From positions 1 through 64,000 of the forward strand of contig NZ_JASDDK010000003.1 in assembly GCF_030407435.1 (NCBI RefSeq): 64,000 nucleotides of DNA, written 5' to 3'. Positions 17,280 to 27,279 of the stretch are shown here, one piece after another (the first letter of the stretch is position 1; each line of letters begins with the position of its first letter). Origin of the DNA: Winogradskyella bathintestinalis (GTDB lineage: Bacteria; Bacteroidota; Bacteroidia; Flavobacteriales; Flavobacteriaceae). The notes under the pieces are model-generated. The model was not told the DNA's origin and did not search any database. It saw only the letters and a program-made list of their open reading frames with translations. A program made the translations under genes and the position numbers.

Positions 17280-19202
17280 ATGAGTAAGATTATTGGAATT
17301 GATTTAGGTACAACTAACTCTTGCGTTGCCGTAATGGAAGGTAATGAGCCGGTTGTAATCCCAAACGCTGAAGGTAAGAGAACAACTCCTTCGGTTATCG
17401 CTTTCGTTGAAGGTGGTGAAATTAAAGTTGGTGATCCAGCAAAAAGACAAGCAGTAACTAATCCAACAAAAACGGTTTATTCGATTAAACGTTTTATGGG
17501 AAATAAATATTCTGAGTCTAAAAAAGAAGCAGAGCGTGTACCATATAAAGTTGTAAAAGGTGATAATGATACACCAAGAGTAGATGTTGATGGACGTATG
17601 TACACTGCACAAGAATTATCGGCAATGGTGCTTCAAAAAATGAAGAAAACTGCTGAAGATTATTTAGGAGCAGATGTAAGTAGAGCGGTAATTACAGTAC
17701 CAGCTTATTTTAACGATGCACAACGTCAAGCAACTAAAGAAGCTGGTGAAATTGCAGGTTTAAAAGTAGAACGTATTATAAACGAACCTACGGCTGCAGC
17801 ATTAGCTTACGGAATGGACAAAAAAGGGACTGACCAAAAAATCGTAGTATTCGATTTTGGTGGAGGTACACATGATGTTTCTATTCTTGAATTAGGTGAT
17901 GGTGTATTTGAAGTATTATCTACGGATGGTGATACGCATTTAGGAGGTGATGATGTTGATCAAAGAATTATCGATTGGTTAGCAGAAGAGTTTAAAGCAG
18001 ATGAAAATATGGACTTGCGTGAAGACCCAATGGCTTTACAACGTCTTAAGGAAGCGGCTGAAAAAGCGAAGATTGAATTATCGTCTTCTGCACAAACAGA
18101 AATCAACTTACCATATGTTACGGCTACAGCGAGTGGACCAAAGCACTTGGTACGTACGTTAACACGTTCTAAATTTGAGCAGTTAATTGACGATTTAATT
18201 AAGAGAACAATAGAGCCTTGTCAAACTGCTTTAAAAGCAGCAGGTTTATCAAAATCTGATATTGATGAAGTTATTTTGGTTGGTGGTTCTACAAGAATAC
18301 CAGCAGTACAAGAAGCTGTTGAAAAGTTTTTCGGAAAAGCGCCAAGTAAAGGTGTAAACCCTGATGAAGTTGTAGCTTTAGGAGCAGCGATCCAAGGTGG
18401 TGTTTTAACTGGTGATGTGAAAGATGTTCTTTTATTAGATGTTACTCCATTATCTCTTGGTATTGAAACTATGGGTAACGTTATGACGAAGTTAATTGAG
18501 GCAAATACTACGATTCCTACGAAGAAATCACAAGTATTCTCAACAGCTGCAGATAATCAGCCATCGGTAGAGATTCACGTATTACAAGGTGAGCGTCCAA
18601 TGGCAGCAGATAATAAAACGATTGGTCGTTTCCACTTAGATGGTATACCACCAGCAAGAAGAGGTACACCTCAGATTGAAGTAACGTTTGATATTGATGC
18701 CAATGGTATCATTAAAGTATCTGCTACAGATAAAGCGACGAATAAAACTCAAGATATCAGAATTGAAGCATCATCTGGATTAACAGAAGATGAAATTGCA
18801 AAAATGAAGCAAGAAGCTGAAGCTAATGCAGAATCTGATGCAAAAGCAAAAGAAACTGCTGATAAATTGAATAGTGCTGATGCTATGATTTTCCAAACGG
18901 AGAGTCAATTGAAAGAGTTTGGTGATAAATTATCTGATGATAAGAAAAAGCCAATCGAAGATGCACTTGAAGAATTGAAGAAAGCTTATGAAACGAAGGA
19001 TATCGCAGTTATCGATCCAGCTTTAGAGAAAATCAACGAAGCATGGAAAGTAGCCAGTGAAGAAATGTACAAAGCGCAAGCAGAAGCTCAGGGCGGAGCA
19101 CCAGAAGGTGGACCAACCGATGCAGGGGCAGGTGCTAAAGGACAGGCTGCTGGTGATGAAAGCAGTGATGTTGAAGATGTAGATTTTGAAGAAGTGAAGT
19201 AA
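17280..19202 (+). CDS. dnaK: Molecular chaperone DnaK (Hsp70)
   Basis: ATP-dependent chaperone for folding and disaggregation in the cytoplasm. The nucleotide-binding domain carries [17 protein letters not shown] at residues 4-20, the second phosphate motif [19 protein letters not shown], and [13 protein letters not shown]. The substrate-binding domain follows from about residue 390, then the helical lid and an acidic Gly/Ala-rich tail ending DVDFEEVK, the usual docking tail. Full length at 640 aa. dnaJ and grpE are not adjacent. Followed by several hairpins, including a strong terminator at 19334-19365. Confidence 0.98.
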   Translation: MSKIIGIDLGTTNSCVAVMEGNEPVVIPNAEGKRTTPSVIAFVEGGEIKVGDPAKRQAVTNPTKTVYSIKRFMGNKYSESKKEAERVPYKVVKGDNDTPRVDVDGRMYTAQELSAMVLQKMKKTAEDYLGADVSRAVITVPAYFNDAQRQATKEAGEIAGLKVERIINEPTAAALAYGMDKKGTDQKIVVFDFGGGTHDVSILELGDGVFEVLSTDGDTHLGGDDVDQRIIDWLAEEFKADENMDLREDPMALQRLKEAAEKAKIELSSSAQTEINLPYVTATASGPKHLVRTLTRSKFEQLIDDLIKRTIEPCQTALKAAGLSKSDIDEVILVGGSTRIPAVQEAVEKFFGKAPSKGVNPDEVVALGAAIQGGVLTGDVKDVLLLDVTPLSLGIETMGNVMTKLIEANTTIPTKKSQVFSTAADNQPSVEIHVLQGERPMAADNKTIGRFHLDGIPPARRGTPQIEVTFDIDANGIIKVSATDKATNKTQDIRIEASSGLTEDEIAKMKQEAEANAESDAKAKETADKLNSADAMIFQTESQLKEFGDKLSDDKKKPIEDALEELKKAYETKDIAVIDPALEKINEAWKVASEEMYKAQAEAQGGAPEGGPTDAGAGAKGQAAGDESSDVEDVDFEEVK

Positions 19203-19333
19203 GCAGAGAACCAGCTTTTGCTTTTCGCAAAAGCTGTGTGAATCGCTTATTCCGAATTAACTTCGGAATCTCTAGAATCACATAAAATTTGAAGTTAGAA
19301 ACATGAAAATGTGGACGGCTGAATAAATAAGAT

Positions 19334-19365
19334 AAAACGCAATCATTAAGTTGATTGCGTTTTTC
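19334..19365 (+). terminator. Terminator of dnaK
   Basis: AAAACGCAATCA (19334-19345) pairs perfectly with TGATTGCGTTTT (19352-19363) around a 6-nt loop and ends in a T-run. Confidence 0.8.
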
Positions 19366-19422
19366 AGTTTATAAATTGTTCTTCATAATGAATCCAAACT
19401 TTTTAAAAAACATTATTTTTCC

Positions 19423-19502
19423 ATAAACCCATAAACCCATAAACCCATAAACCCATAAACCCATAAACCCATAAACCCATAAACCCATAAACCCATAAAC
19501 CC
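19423..19502. repeat. Ten perfect tandem copies of the octamer ATAAACCC
   Basis: Uninterrupted 8-bp microsatellite of exactly ten units (80 bp), 69 bp upstream of the hutH start. Perfect arrays of a unit that is not a multiple of three are prone to slipped-strand length change. It sits outside coding sequence, so any effect would be on hutH transcription. Confidence 0.95.
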
Positions 19503-19571
19503 AACAAACTATTAACAAATCATGGTAGAGTAAAAAAATATCCTCAATTTTGAATTCTAAAATTCTTCCTC

Positions 19572-21107
19572 ATGGATAACTATCATATCATTTCTTCTGA
19601 AGCCTTGGATATTGTTACGATTTACAATATTTTTTATGAAAATAAAAAACTAAAACTATCAGAAGCTTCCATAAGTAATATTCAGAAATGTAAAGCATAT
19701 TTAGAACATAAATTGGCTAAAGAAAAAAAACCGATGTATGGCATAAATACTGGATTTGGCTCTTTGTATAATGTGAAAATTTCTGATACTGACCTTAGTC
19801 AGCTTCAAGAAAACTTAGTAATGTCTCATGCTTGTGGAACGGGCGAACGAGTACCTGAATCTATTGTGAAGGTAATGTTACTCTTAAAAATTCAATCTTT
19901 GAGTTATGGCCATAGTGGTGTTCAGTTAGAAACTGTAAATCGATTAATTGATTTTTTCAACAATGATATTTTTCCGTTTGTATTTACGCAAGGATCTTTG
20001 GGCGCTTCTGGAGATTTAGCGCCGTTAGCACATTTAGCTTTGCCTTTATTGGGGAAAGGAAAAGTGGTTCATAATAATGAAGAATACGAAGCCGAATCAA
20101 TTTTAAACGAATTTAATTGGAAACCCGTAAAATTAGAAGCCAAAGAAGGTTTAGCTTTGTTAAATGGAACACAGTTTATGAGTGCTTACGGCGTTTATTT
20201 ATTGTTGATGTCGCATAAAACCTCTTATCTAGCAGATATCATTGCCAGTATTTCCCTCGATGCTTTTGATGGTCGCTTAGATCCATTTCATGATTTGGTA
20301 CATGCTGTAAGACCACATCCAGGTCAGCGCAAAGTAGCCAGACGTTTTAACGAATTTTTGAAAGGTAGTGAATTGATTGCTCGCGAAAAAGAACATGTGC
20401 AAGATCCGTATTCGTTTCGTTGTATTCCACAAGTTCATGGTGCAACAAAAGATACGTTGGATTTTGTAGAAAAAGTGATTTTAACGGAAATCAATTCGGT
20501 GACGGATAATCCTAATATTTTCCATGAGGAGGATTTAATTATTTCAGGTGGAAATTTTCATGGGCAACCACTTGCATTGGCTTTAGATTATTTAAAAATT
20601 GCCATGGCAGAAATTGGAAATATCTCTGAACGTCGCGTATTTCAGTTAGTCTCAGGTTTAAGAGGATTACCAGCCTTTTTAGTGGATAACCCTGGGTTGA
20701 ATTCAGGTTTTATGATTCCACAATACACCGCCGCTAGTATCGTTAGTGCTAATAAGCAAATGGCCACTCCTGCAAGTGTAGATAGCATTGTTTCGAGTAA
20801 CGGCCAAGAAGATCATGTAAGTATGGGGGCGAATGCTGCTACACAAGCTTTTACGTTGGTTAAAAACGTAGATCGTGTCATCGCCATTGAATTGATGAAT
20901 GCGGCGCAAGCGCTAGAATTTAGAAGACCTTTAAAAACCTCTCCGTTGTTAGAGTCTTTTTTAGAACAATACAGAAAAGTGGTGCCTTTTATAAAGGCAG
21001 ATGAAGTTTTGCACGATTCTATCGAAGCATCTATTCAGTTTTTGAAAAATGTGGATATTGAAATAGAAGAGTTGTTTTTAAATTCTTATGATTTAAAATC
21101 AGAGTAA
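19572..21107 (+). CDS. hutH: Histidine ammonia-lyase
   Basis: Removes ammonia from L-histidine to give urocanate, the first step of histidine breakdown. The autocatalytic MIO cofactor would form from Ala145-Ser146-Gly147 in GSLGASGDLAPLAHLALPL. The selectivity motif reads MSHACGTG; the Ser-His pair is typical of histidine lyases rather than tyrosine (His-Leu) or phenylalanine (Phe-Leu) lyases. LLNGTQFMSAY and QDPYSFRCIPQVHGA are further family motifs. Length is 511 aa. The other hut genes are not adjacent, and the promoter region carries an octamer array. A role in making a pigment or another product cannot be excluded, but the motifs favour histidine. Confidence 0.9.
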   Translation: MDNYHIISSEALDIVTIYNIFYENKKLKLSEASISNIQKCKAYLEHKLAKEKKPMYGINTGFGSLYNVKISDTDLSQLQENLVMSHACGTGERVPESIVKVMLLLKIQSLSYGHSGVQLETVNRLIDFFNNDIFPFVFTQGSLGASGDLAPLAHLALPLLGKGKVVHNNEEYEAESILNEFNWKPVKLEAKEGLALLNGTQFMSAYGVYLLLMSHKTSYLADIIASISLDAFDGRLDPFHDLVHAVRPHPGQRKVARRFNEFLKGSELIAREKEHVQDPYSFRCIPQVHGATKDTLDFVEKVILTEINSVTDNPNIFHEEDLIISGGNFHGQPLALALDYLKIAMAEIGNISERRVFQLVSGLRGLPAFLVDNPGLNSGFMIPQYTAASIVSANKQMATPASVDSIVSSNGQEDHVSMGANAATQAFTLVKNVDRVIAIELMNAAQALEFRRPLKTSPLLESFLEQYRKVVPFIKADEVLHDSIEASIQFLKNVDIEIEELFLNSYDLKSE

Positions 21108-21238
21108 CAAAGTCACTTTACTATTTCTAAAAACAATAGTAGACAATTAATAAGTGCTGAAACCTATTATTTAATATGTTTTATGTTAACTATTGAATAT
21201 TCTCAGAATTTGAAAACAATGACGCCAACATTAAAAAT

Positions 21239-21628
21239 TTAAAAAAAAGAATGTTCTTGCTGTTCAATTAAATTATTAGCCCAAACAATTGCTTCTTCGA
21301 TATATGAGAAAATCTCAAAAGGTTTATTATTGAGAAACATTCGTTCTATTTTGGCATTGGTTTTTGCTTGATGATTAGTTGAGACCACGGCGAATCCTAC
21401 TAAATTTTCAATTCGTGCTGTTTCGAAATATATTTGTGGATCAACGGAATAAGAATTTTTTCTGTGTATTATATAAACATACGGTTTATTTAGAAAATAA
21501 TTTTTTGTGATTTCGGCTAATACATTATTGTAGCTAGGGGTAAGAATTACACCTTCTTTCATAACTACAATGATATAATTGTCGTAGACAGAAATATCGC
21601 AAAATTCATAATGTAGTTTTTCCTTCAT
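21239..21628 (-). CDS. SpoIIAA-like (STAS-fold) small protein, 129 aa
   Basis: The pattern of an N-terminal strand pair (DISVYDNYIIVVMKEGVILT), central YVYIIHRKNSYSVDP and C-terminal LVGFAVVSTNHQAK, KPFEIFSYIEEAIVWANNL fits the SpoIIAA-like/STAS-related family of small cytoplasmic proteins of unclear role. The frame is open to 21679, but that region is the clpC terminator hairpin, so I take MKEKLHYEF at 21628 as start. It lies downstream of clpC on the same strand but separated from it by the terminator, so it probably has its own promoter, which I could not find. The family call is moderate. Confidence 0.65.
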   Translation of the reverse strand: MKEKLHYEFCDISVYDNYIIVVMKEGVILTPSYNNVLAEITKNYFLNKPYVYIIHRKNSYSVDPQIYFETARIENLVGFAVVSTNHQAKTNAKIERMFLNNKPFEIFSYIEEAIVWANNLIEQQEHSFF

Positions 21629-21661
21629 TATTATAAATGTGTCTGATAATTCTATTAATAT

Positions 21662-21693
21662 AAAAAAAATCTCCATCATTATGAAGGAGATTT
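21662..21693 (-). terminator. Terminator of clpC
   Basis: On the minus strand AAATCTCC (21693-21686) pairs with GGAGATTT (21674-21667), and the stem runs into a run of eight T. It begins 21 bp past the clpC stop. Confidence 0.8.
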
Positions 21694-21714
21694 AATTAAA
21701 ATTGTTAAAATATT

Positions 21715-24264
21715 CTAAGATTCAGTTGTCTTGCTATTAGATTTAATTGTAATGCTTAAAGCATCATCATTGTCATTCAAATCCATAGTAATGGTATCAC
21801 CTTCGTGAATTTTAGAATTTATGATTTCTTCAGCTAAGGCATCTTCAACATATTTCTGAATCGCTCTATTTAAAGGTCTGGCTCCATATTGTTTATCAAA
21901 ACCTTTCTCTGCAATATAATCTTTGGCTTTGTCTGTAAGTGTAAGTCCGTAACCTAATCCTCTAATTCTGTCAATAAGTTTAACAAGTTCTATGTCAATG
22001 ATTTTACTGATGTCTTCTTTTTCTAAAGCGTTGAAAACAACAACATCATCAATTCTATTTAGAAACTCCGGAGCAAAAGCTTTTTTCAATGCATTTTCTA
22101 TGACACCTTTAGCGTAATCTGATTCTTGAGCGGCTTTCGCAGATGTTCCGAAGCCAACTCCAGATCCAAAATCTTTTAATTTTCTGGCACCAATATTCGA
22201 AGTCATAATTATGATTGCATTTCTGAAATCAATTTTACGTCCTAAACTGTCCGTTAAATAACCATCGTCTAATACTTGCAATAACATATTGAAGACGTCT
22301 GGATGCGCTTTTTCAATTTCATCTAAAAGTACTACGGCGTAAGGTTTACGTCTAATTTTCTCAGTTAATTGCCCACCTTCTTCATAGCCAACGTATCCTG
22401 GAGGCGCACCAACTAAACGCGAAATAGCGAATTTCTCCATGTATTCGCTCATGTCTATCCGTACTAATGCATCATCGCTATCAAATAATTCGCGAGCCAA
22501 CACTTTTGCTAGTTGTGTTTTACCAACCCCTGTTTGGCCTAAGAATATAAATGAACCAATTGGCTTATTAGGATCTTTAAGTCCAGCTCTATTTCTCTGA
22601 ATGGCTTTAACTACTTTAGCAACCGCTTGATCTTGTCCGATTACTTTGCCTTTGATTAACTCGGGTAATTGCGAAAGTTTATTGATTTCTGTTTGTGCAA
22701 TTTTATTTACAGGAATTCCCGTCATCATTGAGACCACATCGGCAACATTATCTTCAGTTACAACTTCTTTATGTTGTTTAGTCTCTTCTTCCCATTTTTC
22801 CTGTGCCGTTGACAATTCTTTTTCCAATCGTTTTTCGTCGTCTCTTAGCTTAGCTGCTTCTTCATATTTTTGCTTTTTAACAACACTATTTTTAGTTTCT
22901 TTGACTTCTTCAAGTTTCTTTTCGAGCTCAAGAATTTGTTTAGGCACATCAATATTGGTAATATGAACTCGAGAGCCAGCTTCATCTAAAGCATCAATAG
23001 CTTTGTCTGGTAAAAATCGTTCCGTCATATAGCGGTTCGTTAGTTTTACACAGGCCTCAATGGCTTCTGGAGTATAATCAACATTGTGGTGTTCCTCATA
23101 CTTTCCTTTAATATTATTAAGAATCTCTATAGTTTCTTCTACCGAAGTAGGTTCCACGATTACTTTTTGGAAACGACGTTCTAGGGCGCCGTCTTTTTCG
23201 ATATATTGTCTATATTCATCTAGGGTAGTAGCTCCAATACATTGAATTTCACCTCTTGCAAGAGCTGGTTTAAACATGTTGGAAGCATCTAAACTTCCGG
23301 TTGCCCCACCTGCACCAACAATGGTATGAATTTCATCAATAAAAAGAATAATATCGTCGTTCTTCTCTAATTCATTCATTACAGCCTTCATACGTTCTTC
23401 AAACTGACCTCTATACTTTGTGCCGGCTACTAAACTTGCTAAATCTAACGTGACTACTCGTTTATTAAACAAGGTACGAGAAACTTTACGTTTTACAATT
23501 CTTAGCGCTAAGCCTTCAGCGATGGCAGATTTACCTACGCCAGGTTCACCTATCAATAATGGGTTGTTTTTCTTTCGTCGACTTAAAATTTGAGATACAC
23601 GTTGTATTTCTTTTTCACGGCCTACAACGGGGTCTAATTTATCCTCTTCAGCAAGCACCGTTAGGTCTCTTCCAAAATTGTCTAAAACAGGGGTTTTTGA
23701 TTTCTTATTTGTTTTGCTTGCTTGTCCGCCAAACGGATTTTGCTTAGTACCTTCCTCTTCATTGATATCATCATCAGAATACGATTCAGCCTTTGGGGTG
23801 TCTAAATAATCATCTTCGCTAGTTGCCATAGATTTAAATTCTTCTTTTACATTATCATAATCTACTTTAAGCTTATTTAAAAGCTTAGTAGTAGGGTCGT
23901 TTTCATTTCTTAAAATACACAATAACAAATGCGCAGTGTTAATAGAAGTACTTTGAAACAATTTTGCTTCTAAAAATGTGGTCTTCAAAGCACGCTCTGC
24001 TTGCCGGGTTAAGTGTAAGTTCTTTTTTTCGTTAGATGTGGTTACAATATTAGGGTTTGCTGGACTCAGAATCTCAACTTTACGTCTTAAATGATTGAGA
24101 TCAACTTCTAATGCGCCTAAAATATCTATGGCCTTGCCGTTGCCATCTCTTAAAAGACCAAGCATTAAATGCTCTGTACCAATAAAATCATGACCTAAAC
24201 GCAAGGCTTCTTCTTTGCTATAAGCAATAACATCTTTAACTCTTGGGGAAAAATTATCATCCAT
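21715..24264 (-). CDS. clpC: ATP-dependent Clp protease ATP-binding subunit ClpC
   Basis: AAA+ unfoldase that feeds proteins to ClpP. Two Clp_N repeats fill residues 1-145. The first AAA+ domain has Walker A GEPGVGKSAIAEG at about residue 240 and Walker B DIILFIDEIHTIVGAG. A middle region with UVR-like motif KQKYEEAAKLRDDEKRLEKEL marks it as ClpC rather than ClpA or ClpB. The second AAA+ domain has Walker A GQTGVGKTQLAK at about residue 575 and sensor SNIGARK. The C-terminal domain ends in a Ser/Thr-rich tail. Length is 849 aa. It is divergent from gyrA across 434 bp and has its own terminator. Confidence 0.95.
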   Translation of the reverse strand: MDDNFSPRVKDVIAYSKEEALRLGHDFIGTEHLMLGLLRDGNGKAIDILGALEVDLNHLRRKVEILSPANPNIVTTSNEKKNLHLTRQAERALKTTFLEAKLFQSTSINTAHLLLCILRNENDPTTKLLNKLKVDYDNVKEEFKSMATSEDDYLDTPKAESYSDDDINEEEGTKQNPFGGQASKTNKKSKTPVLDNFGRDLTVLAEEDKLDPVVGREKEIQRVSQILSRRKKNNPLLIGEPGVGKSAIAEGLALRIVKRKVSRTLFNKRVVTLDLASLVAGTKYRGQFEERMKAVMNELEKNDDIILFIDEIHTIVGAGGATGSLDASNMFKPALARGEIQCIGATTLDEYRQYIEKDGALERRFQKVIVEPTSVEETIEILNNIKGKYEEHHNVDYTPEAIEACVKLTNRYMTERFLPDKAIDALDEAGSRVHITNIDVPKQILELEKKLEEVKETKNSVVKKQKYEEAAKLRDDEKRLEKELSTAQEKWEEETKQHKEVVTEDNVADVVSMMTGIPVNKIAQTEINKLSQLPELIKGKVIGQDQAVAKVVKAIQRNRAGLKDPNKPIGSFIFLGQTGVGKTQLAKVLARELFDSDDALVRIDMSEYMEKFAISRLVGAPPGYVGYEEGGQLTEKIRRKPYAVVLLDEIEKAHPDVFNMLLQVLDDGYLTDSLGRKIDFRNAIIIMTSNIGARKLKDFGSGVGFGTSAKAAQESDYAKGVIENALKKAFAPEFLNRIDDVVVFNALEKEDISKIIDIELVKLIDRIRGLGYGLTLTDKAKDYIAEKGFDKQYGARPLNRAIQKYVEDALAEEIINSKIHEGDTITMDLNDNDDALSITIKSNSKTTES

Positions 24265-24698
24265 ATTATATTCCTTTCTGCTTTAAAAATAATAAAAACA
24301 TATTGAACAAATTAATCTTTTTGTCTTTAAGCAAAAATTAGAAATTTTTACGTTGAGTAAAGGTATTCCTAGTATTTCATAGCAACGCCACGAAATGGTA
24401 AAAAGACAAATTTCAACCTAAAAAGTAAAACTTTTCAGTTAAAAGAAAAAAAATTGTAAGTTCATCGTAATAGGTCAAAAACTGTACCTTAATTACATGT
24501 TTATGAAATGTTGGAAACGAAGAGACTAAAAAAGGCTTTTAAATCAAAGAAAATTGAGAGATACTTATTAACGAAAAAGATATTAAATATTGTTAATAAA
24601 AAATACCAAAAATGATAATGAATTAGGCTGATAACATCACTATTTTGGCTATATTAGCACGTTATGAAAATTCACAAAAAAACTAATTAATTTTTTAT
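24265..24698. other. Divergent clpC-gyrA intergenic region
   Basis: 434 bp of AT-rich DNA that must hold promoters for both clpC and gyrA. TATTTTG at 24641-24647 is one base short of the TAnnTTTG consensus and could serve gyrA. I see no clear clpC promoter, hairpin, small gene or RNA. Confidence 0.5.
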
Positions 24699-27251
24699 AT
24701 GGCAGAAGGAGAAAAACTCATTCCAATTAACATTGAAGATGAAATGAAATCGGCTTACATTGATTATTCAATGTCGGTCATTGTGTCACGTGCGTTACCA
24801 GATGTAAGAGATGGTTTAAAGCCGGTTCATAGACGCGTCCTTTACGGTATGCATGAACTTGGTATTAGAGCAAATAGTGCACATAAAAAATCAGCGAGAA
24901 TAGTTGGTGAGGTTTTAGGAAAGTACCACCCGCATGGTGATACCTCTGTTTACGATGCAATGGTTCGTATGGCCCAAGAATGGAGTTTACGTTATATGTT
25001 AGTCGATGGTCAAGGGAACTTTGGATCTGTAGATGGTGATAGTCCGGCAGCAATGCGTTATACGGAAGCGAGAATGCGTAAAATATCTGAAGACATGTTG
25101 GCAGATATTGATAAGGAAACCGTGGATCATAAATTAAATTTTGATGATACTTTAGAAGAGCCAACTGTACTTCCGACTCGTATTCCTGGTTTATTAGTTA
25201 ATGGAGCATCGGGTATTGCGGTAGGTATGGCAACTAACATGCCGCCACATAATTTAACTGAGGTTGTTAATGGTACTATTGCTTATATAGAGAATAATGC
25301 TATTGAAGTAGATGAATTAATGCAGCACATTAAAGCTCCAGATTTTCCTACAGGTGGTACTATTTACGGATACGACGGTGTAAAGGAAGCTTTTCATACT
25401 GGTCGAGGTCGTATTGTTATGCGTGGTAAAGCGATTATAGAAGAAGTACAAGGAAGAGAATGTATCATTGTTACTGAGATTCCTTACCAAGTTAACAAGG
25501 CTGACATGATTAAAAAGACAGCAGACTTAGTTAACGAAAAGAAAATGGATGGCATTTCATCTATTAGAGATGAATCGGATAGAAACGGAATGCGCATAGT
25601 ATACGTTTTAAAACGCGATGCTATCCCTAATATCGTTTTAAATAAATTATATAAATACTCTGCATTACAAACTTCGTTTAGTGTTAATAATATTGCCTTA
25701 GTCAATGGGCGTCCACAGTTGTTAAACCTAAAAGATTTAATACATTATTTCGTTGAGCATAGACATGAGGTTGTAGTAAGACGTACAACTTACGAATTAC
25801 GTAAGGCTGAAGAGCGTGCTCATATCTTAGAAGGTTTAATTATTGCTTCAGATAATATTGACGAAGTTATTAAAATTATCCGTGCCTCATCAAATGCAGA
25901 TGAAGCGCGTAATAATTTAATTGAACGTTTTAAATTGTCAGAAATTCAAGCCAAAGCTATTGTTGAGATGCGTTTGCGTCAATTAACAGGTTTAGAACAA
26001 GACAAACTACGTGCTGAGTACGATGAAATTATGAAAACAATTATAGACCTTAAAGACATCTTAGATAAGAAAGAACGTCGCATGGCTATAATCAAAGAAG
26101 AACTTGAAGTCGTAAGAGATAAATATGGTGATGATCGTCGTTCCATAATTGAGTATGCTGGTGGTGATTTGAGTATTGAAGACATGATTCCAGATGAACA
26201 AGTCGTGATAACCATTTCTCATGCTGGTTATATTAAACGTACGTCACTTACCGAATATAAAACGCAGCATAGAGGTGGAGTAGGACAGAAAGCTTCAACC
26301 ACTAGGAATGAAGATTTCTTAGAACATTTGTTCGTTGGTACTAATCATCAATATATGTTGTTTTTTACCCAAAAAGGCAAATGTTTCTGGATGCGTGTTT
26401 ATGAAATTCCAGAAGGTTCTAAAACATCAAAAGGTAGGGCTATTCAGAATTTAATTAATATTGAGCAAGATGATAAAGTGATGGCTTTCATTTGTACTCA
26501 AGATTTAAAAAATGAAGATTATATTAATAGTCATTATGTAATCATGGCGACTAAAAAAGGTCAAGTAAAGAAAACGTCGTTAGAGCAATATTCTCGACCA
26601 AGATCTAACGGTATTAATGCGATTACCATTAAAGAGGATGATGTTCTATTAGAGGCTAAATTGACAACGGGTGAAAGCCAAGTTATGTTAGCTTTAAAAT
26701 CTGGTAAAGCGATTCGATTTGAAGAAGCTAAAACCCGACCGATGGGTAGAAATGCTTCTGGTGTCCGTGGGATTAGACTACAAGATGAAAAAACAGATGA
26801 GGTTATAGGTATGATTGCTGTTGACGATATGGAAAGTAATATTCTTGTAGTGTCAGAGAATGGCTATGGAAAGCGTTCGAGCTTGGAAGACTATAGAATT
26901 ACCAATAGAGGAGGAAAAGGTGTAAAAACCATCTCTATTACAGAAAAAACAGGTAACTTAGTGTCTATTAAGAATGTAACCGATGATGACGATTTAATGA
27001 TAATTAACAAATCTGGAATTGCTATAAGGATGGCAGTAGCCGATTTACGTGTTATGGGAAGAGCCACGCAAGGGGTTAAATTAATTAACCTTAAAGGTAA
27101 TGACTCAATTGCAGCAGTTGCCAAAGTGATGAAAGATGATGAAGAGAATATTGAAGATATTGATGCCGAAATGATTGACGGTAATGTGGCTGACAATTTG
27201 GGATCAAGTGAAGATGGCACGGCTATTGATAATAATGAAACTGAAAATTAA
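24699..27251 (+). CDS. gyrA: DNA gyrase subunit A
   Basis: Breakage-reunion subunit of gyrase, which introduces negative supercoils with GyrB. The catalytic Tyr is residue 121 in [10 protein letters not shown]. The quinolone-resistance region reads [11 protein letters not shown] with Thr82 and Asp86, the native state reported for the flavobacterium F. psychrophilum. The C-terminal beta-pinwheel begins with a GyrA-box-like HRGGVGQK, which distinguishes it from ParC, and repeated pinwheel blades follow. The tail of about 40 residues is acidic ([17 protein letters not shown]). Length is 850 aa. The TPR protein gene follows after 28 bp, probably co-transcribed. Confidence 0.97.
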   Translation: MAEGEKLIPINIEDEMKSAYIDYSMSVIVSRALPDVRDGLKPVHRRVLYGMHELGIRANSAHKKSARIVGEVLGKYHPHGDTSVYDAMVRMAQEWSLRYMLVDGQGNFGSVDGDSPAAMRYTEARMRKISEDMLADIDKETVDHKLNFDDTLEEPTVLPTRIPGLLVNGASGIAVGMATNMPPHNLTEVVNGTIAYIENNAIEVDELMQHIKAPDFPTGGTIYGYDGVKEAFHTGRGRIVMRGKAIIEEVQGRECIIVTEIPYQVNKADMIKKTADLVNEKKMDGISSIRDESDRNGMRIVYVLKRDAIPNIVLNKLYKYSALQTSFSVNNIALVNGRPQLLNLKDLIHYFVEHRHEVVVRRTTYELRKAEERAHILEGLIIASDNIDEVIKIIRASSNADEARNNLIERFKLSEIQAKAIVEMRLRQLTGLEQDKLRAEYDEIMKTIIDLKDILDKKERRMAIIKEELEVVRDKYGDDRRSIIEYAGGDLSIEDMIPDEQVVITISHAGYIKRTSLTEYKTQHRGGVGQKASTTRNEDFLEHLFVGTNHQYMLFFTQKGKCFWMRVYEIPEGSKTSKGRAIQNLINIEQDDKVMAFICTQDLKNEDYINSHYVIMATKKGQVKKTSLEQYSRPRSNGINAITIKEDDVLLEAKLTTGESQVMLALKSGKAIRFEEAKTRPMGRNASGVRGIRLQDEKTDEVIGMIAVDDMESNILVVSENGYGKRSSLEDYRITNRGGKGVKTISITEKTGNLVSIKNVTDDDDLMIINKSGIAIRMAVADLRVMGRATQGVKLINLKGNDSIAAVAKVMKDDEENIEDIDAEMIDGNVADNLGSSEDGTAIDNNETEN

Positions 27252-27279
27252 AATTAACTATAAACTAATTTAATACACA

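Larger units (their letters stand above)
19203..19571. other. dnaK-hutH intergenic region with three hairpins and an octamer array
   Basis: Three perfect inverted repeats lie after dnaK: CAGCTTTTGC (19213-19222 with 19228-19237), ATTCCGAA (19250-19257 with 19262-19269), and the terminator at 19334-19365. The 80-bp octamer array (19423-19502) follows, and then about 70 bp to the hutH ATG with CAATTTTG as a near-consensus -7 element. Confidence 0.7.

Noticed and set aside
19423..19502. Octamer array as a possible CRISPR
   Set aside because: Units are 8 bp with no spacers and there are no cas genes; it is a microsatellite.
24930..24960. GyrA Thr82 as a quinolone-resistance substitution
   Set aside because: Thr at this position is the native state reported for the flavobacterium F. 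psychrophilum, and Asp86 is unchanged. It is not evidence of acquired resistance.
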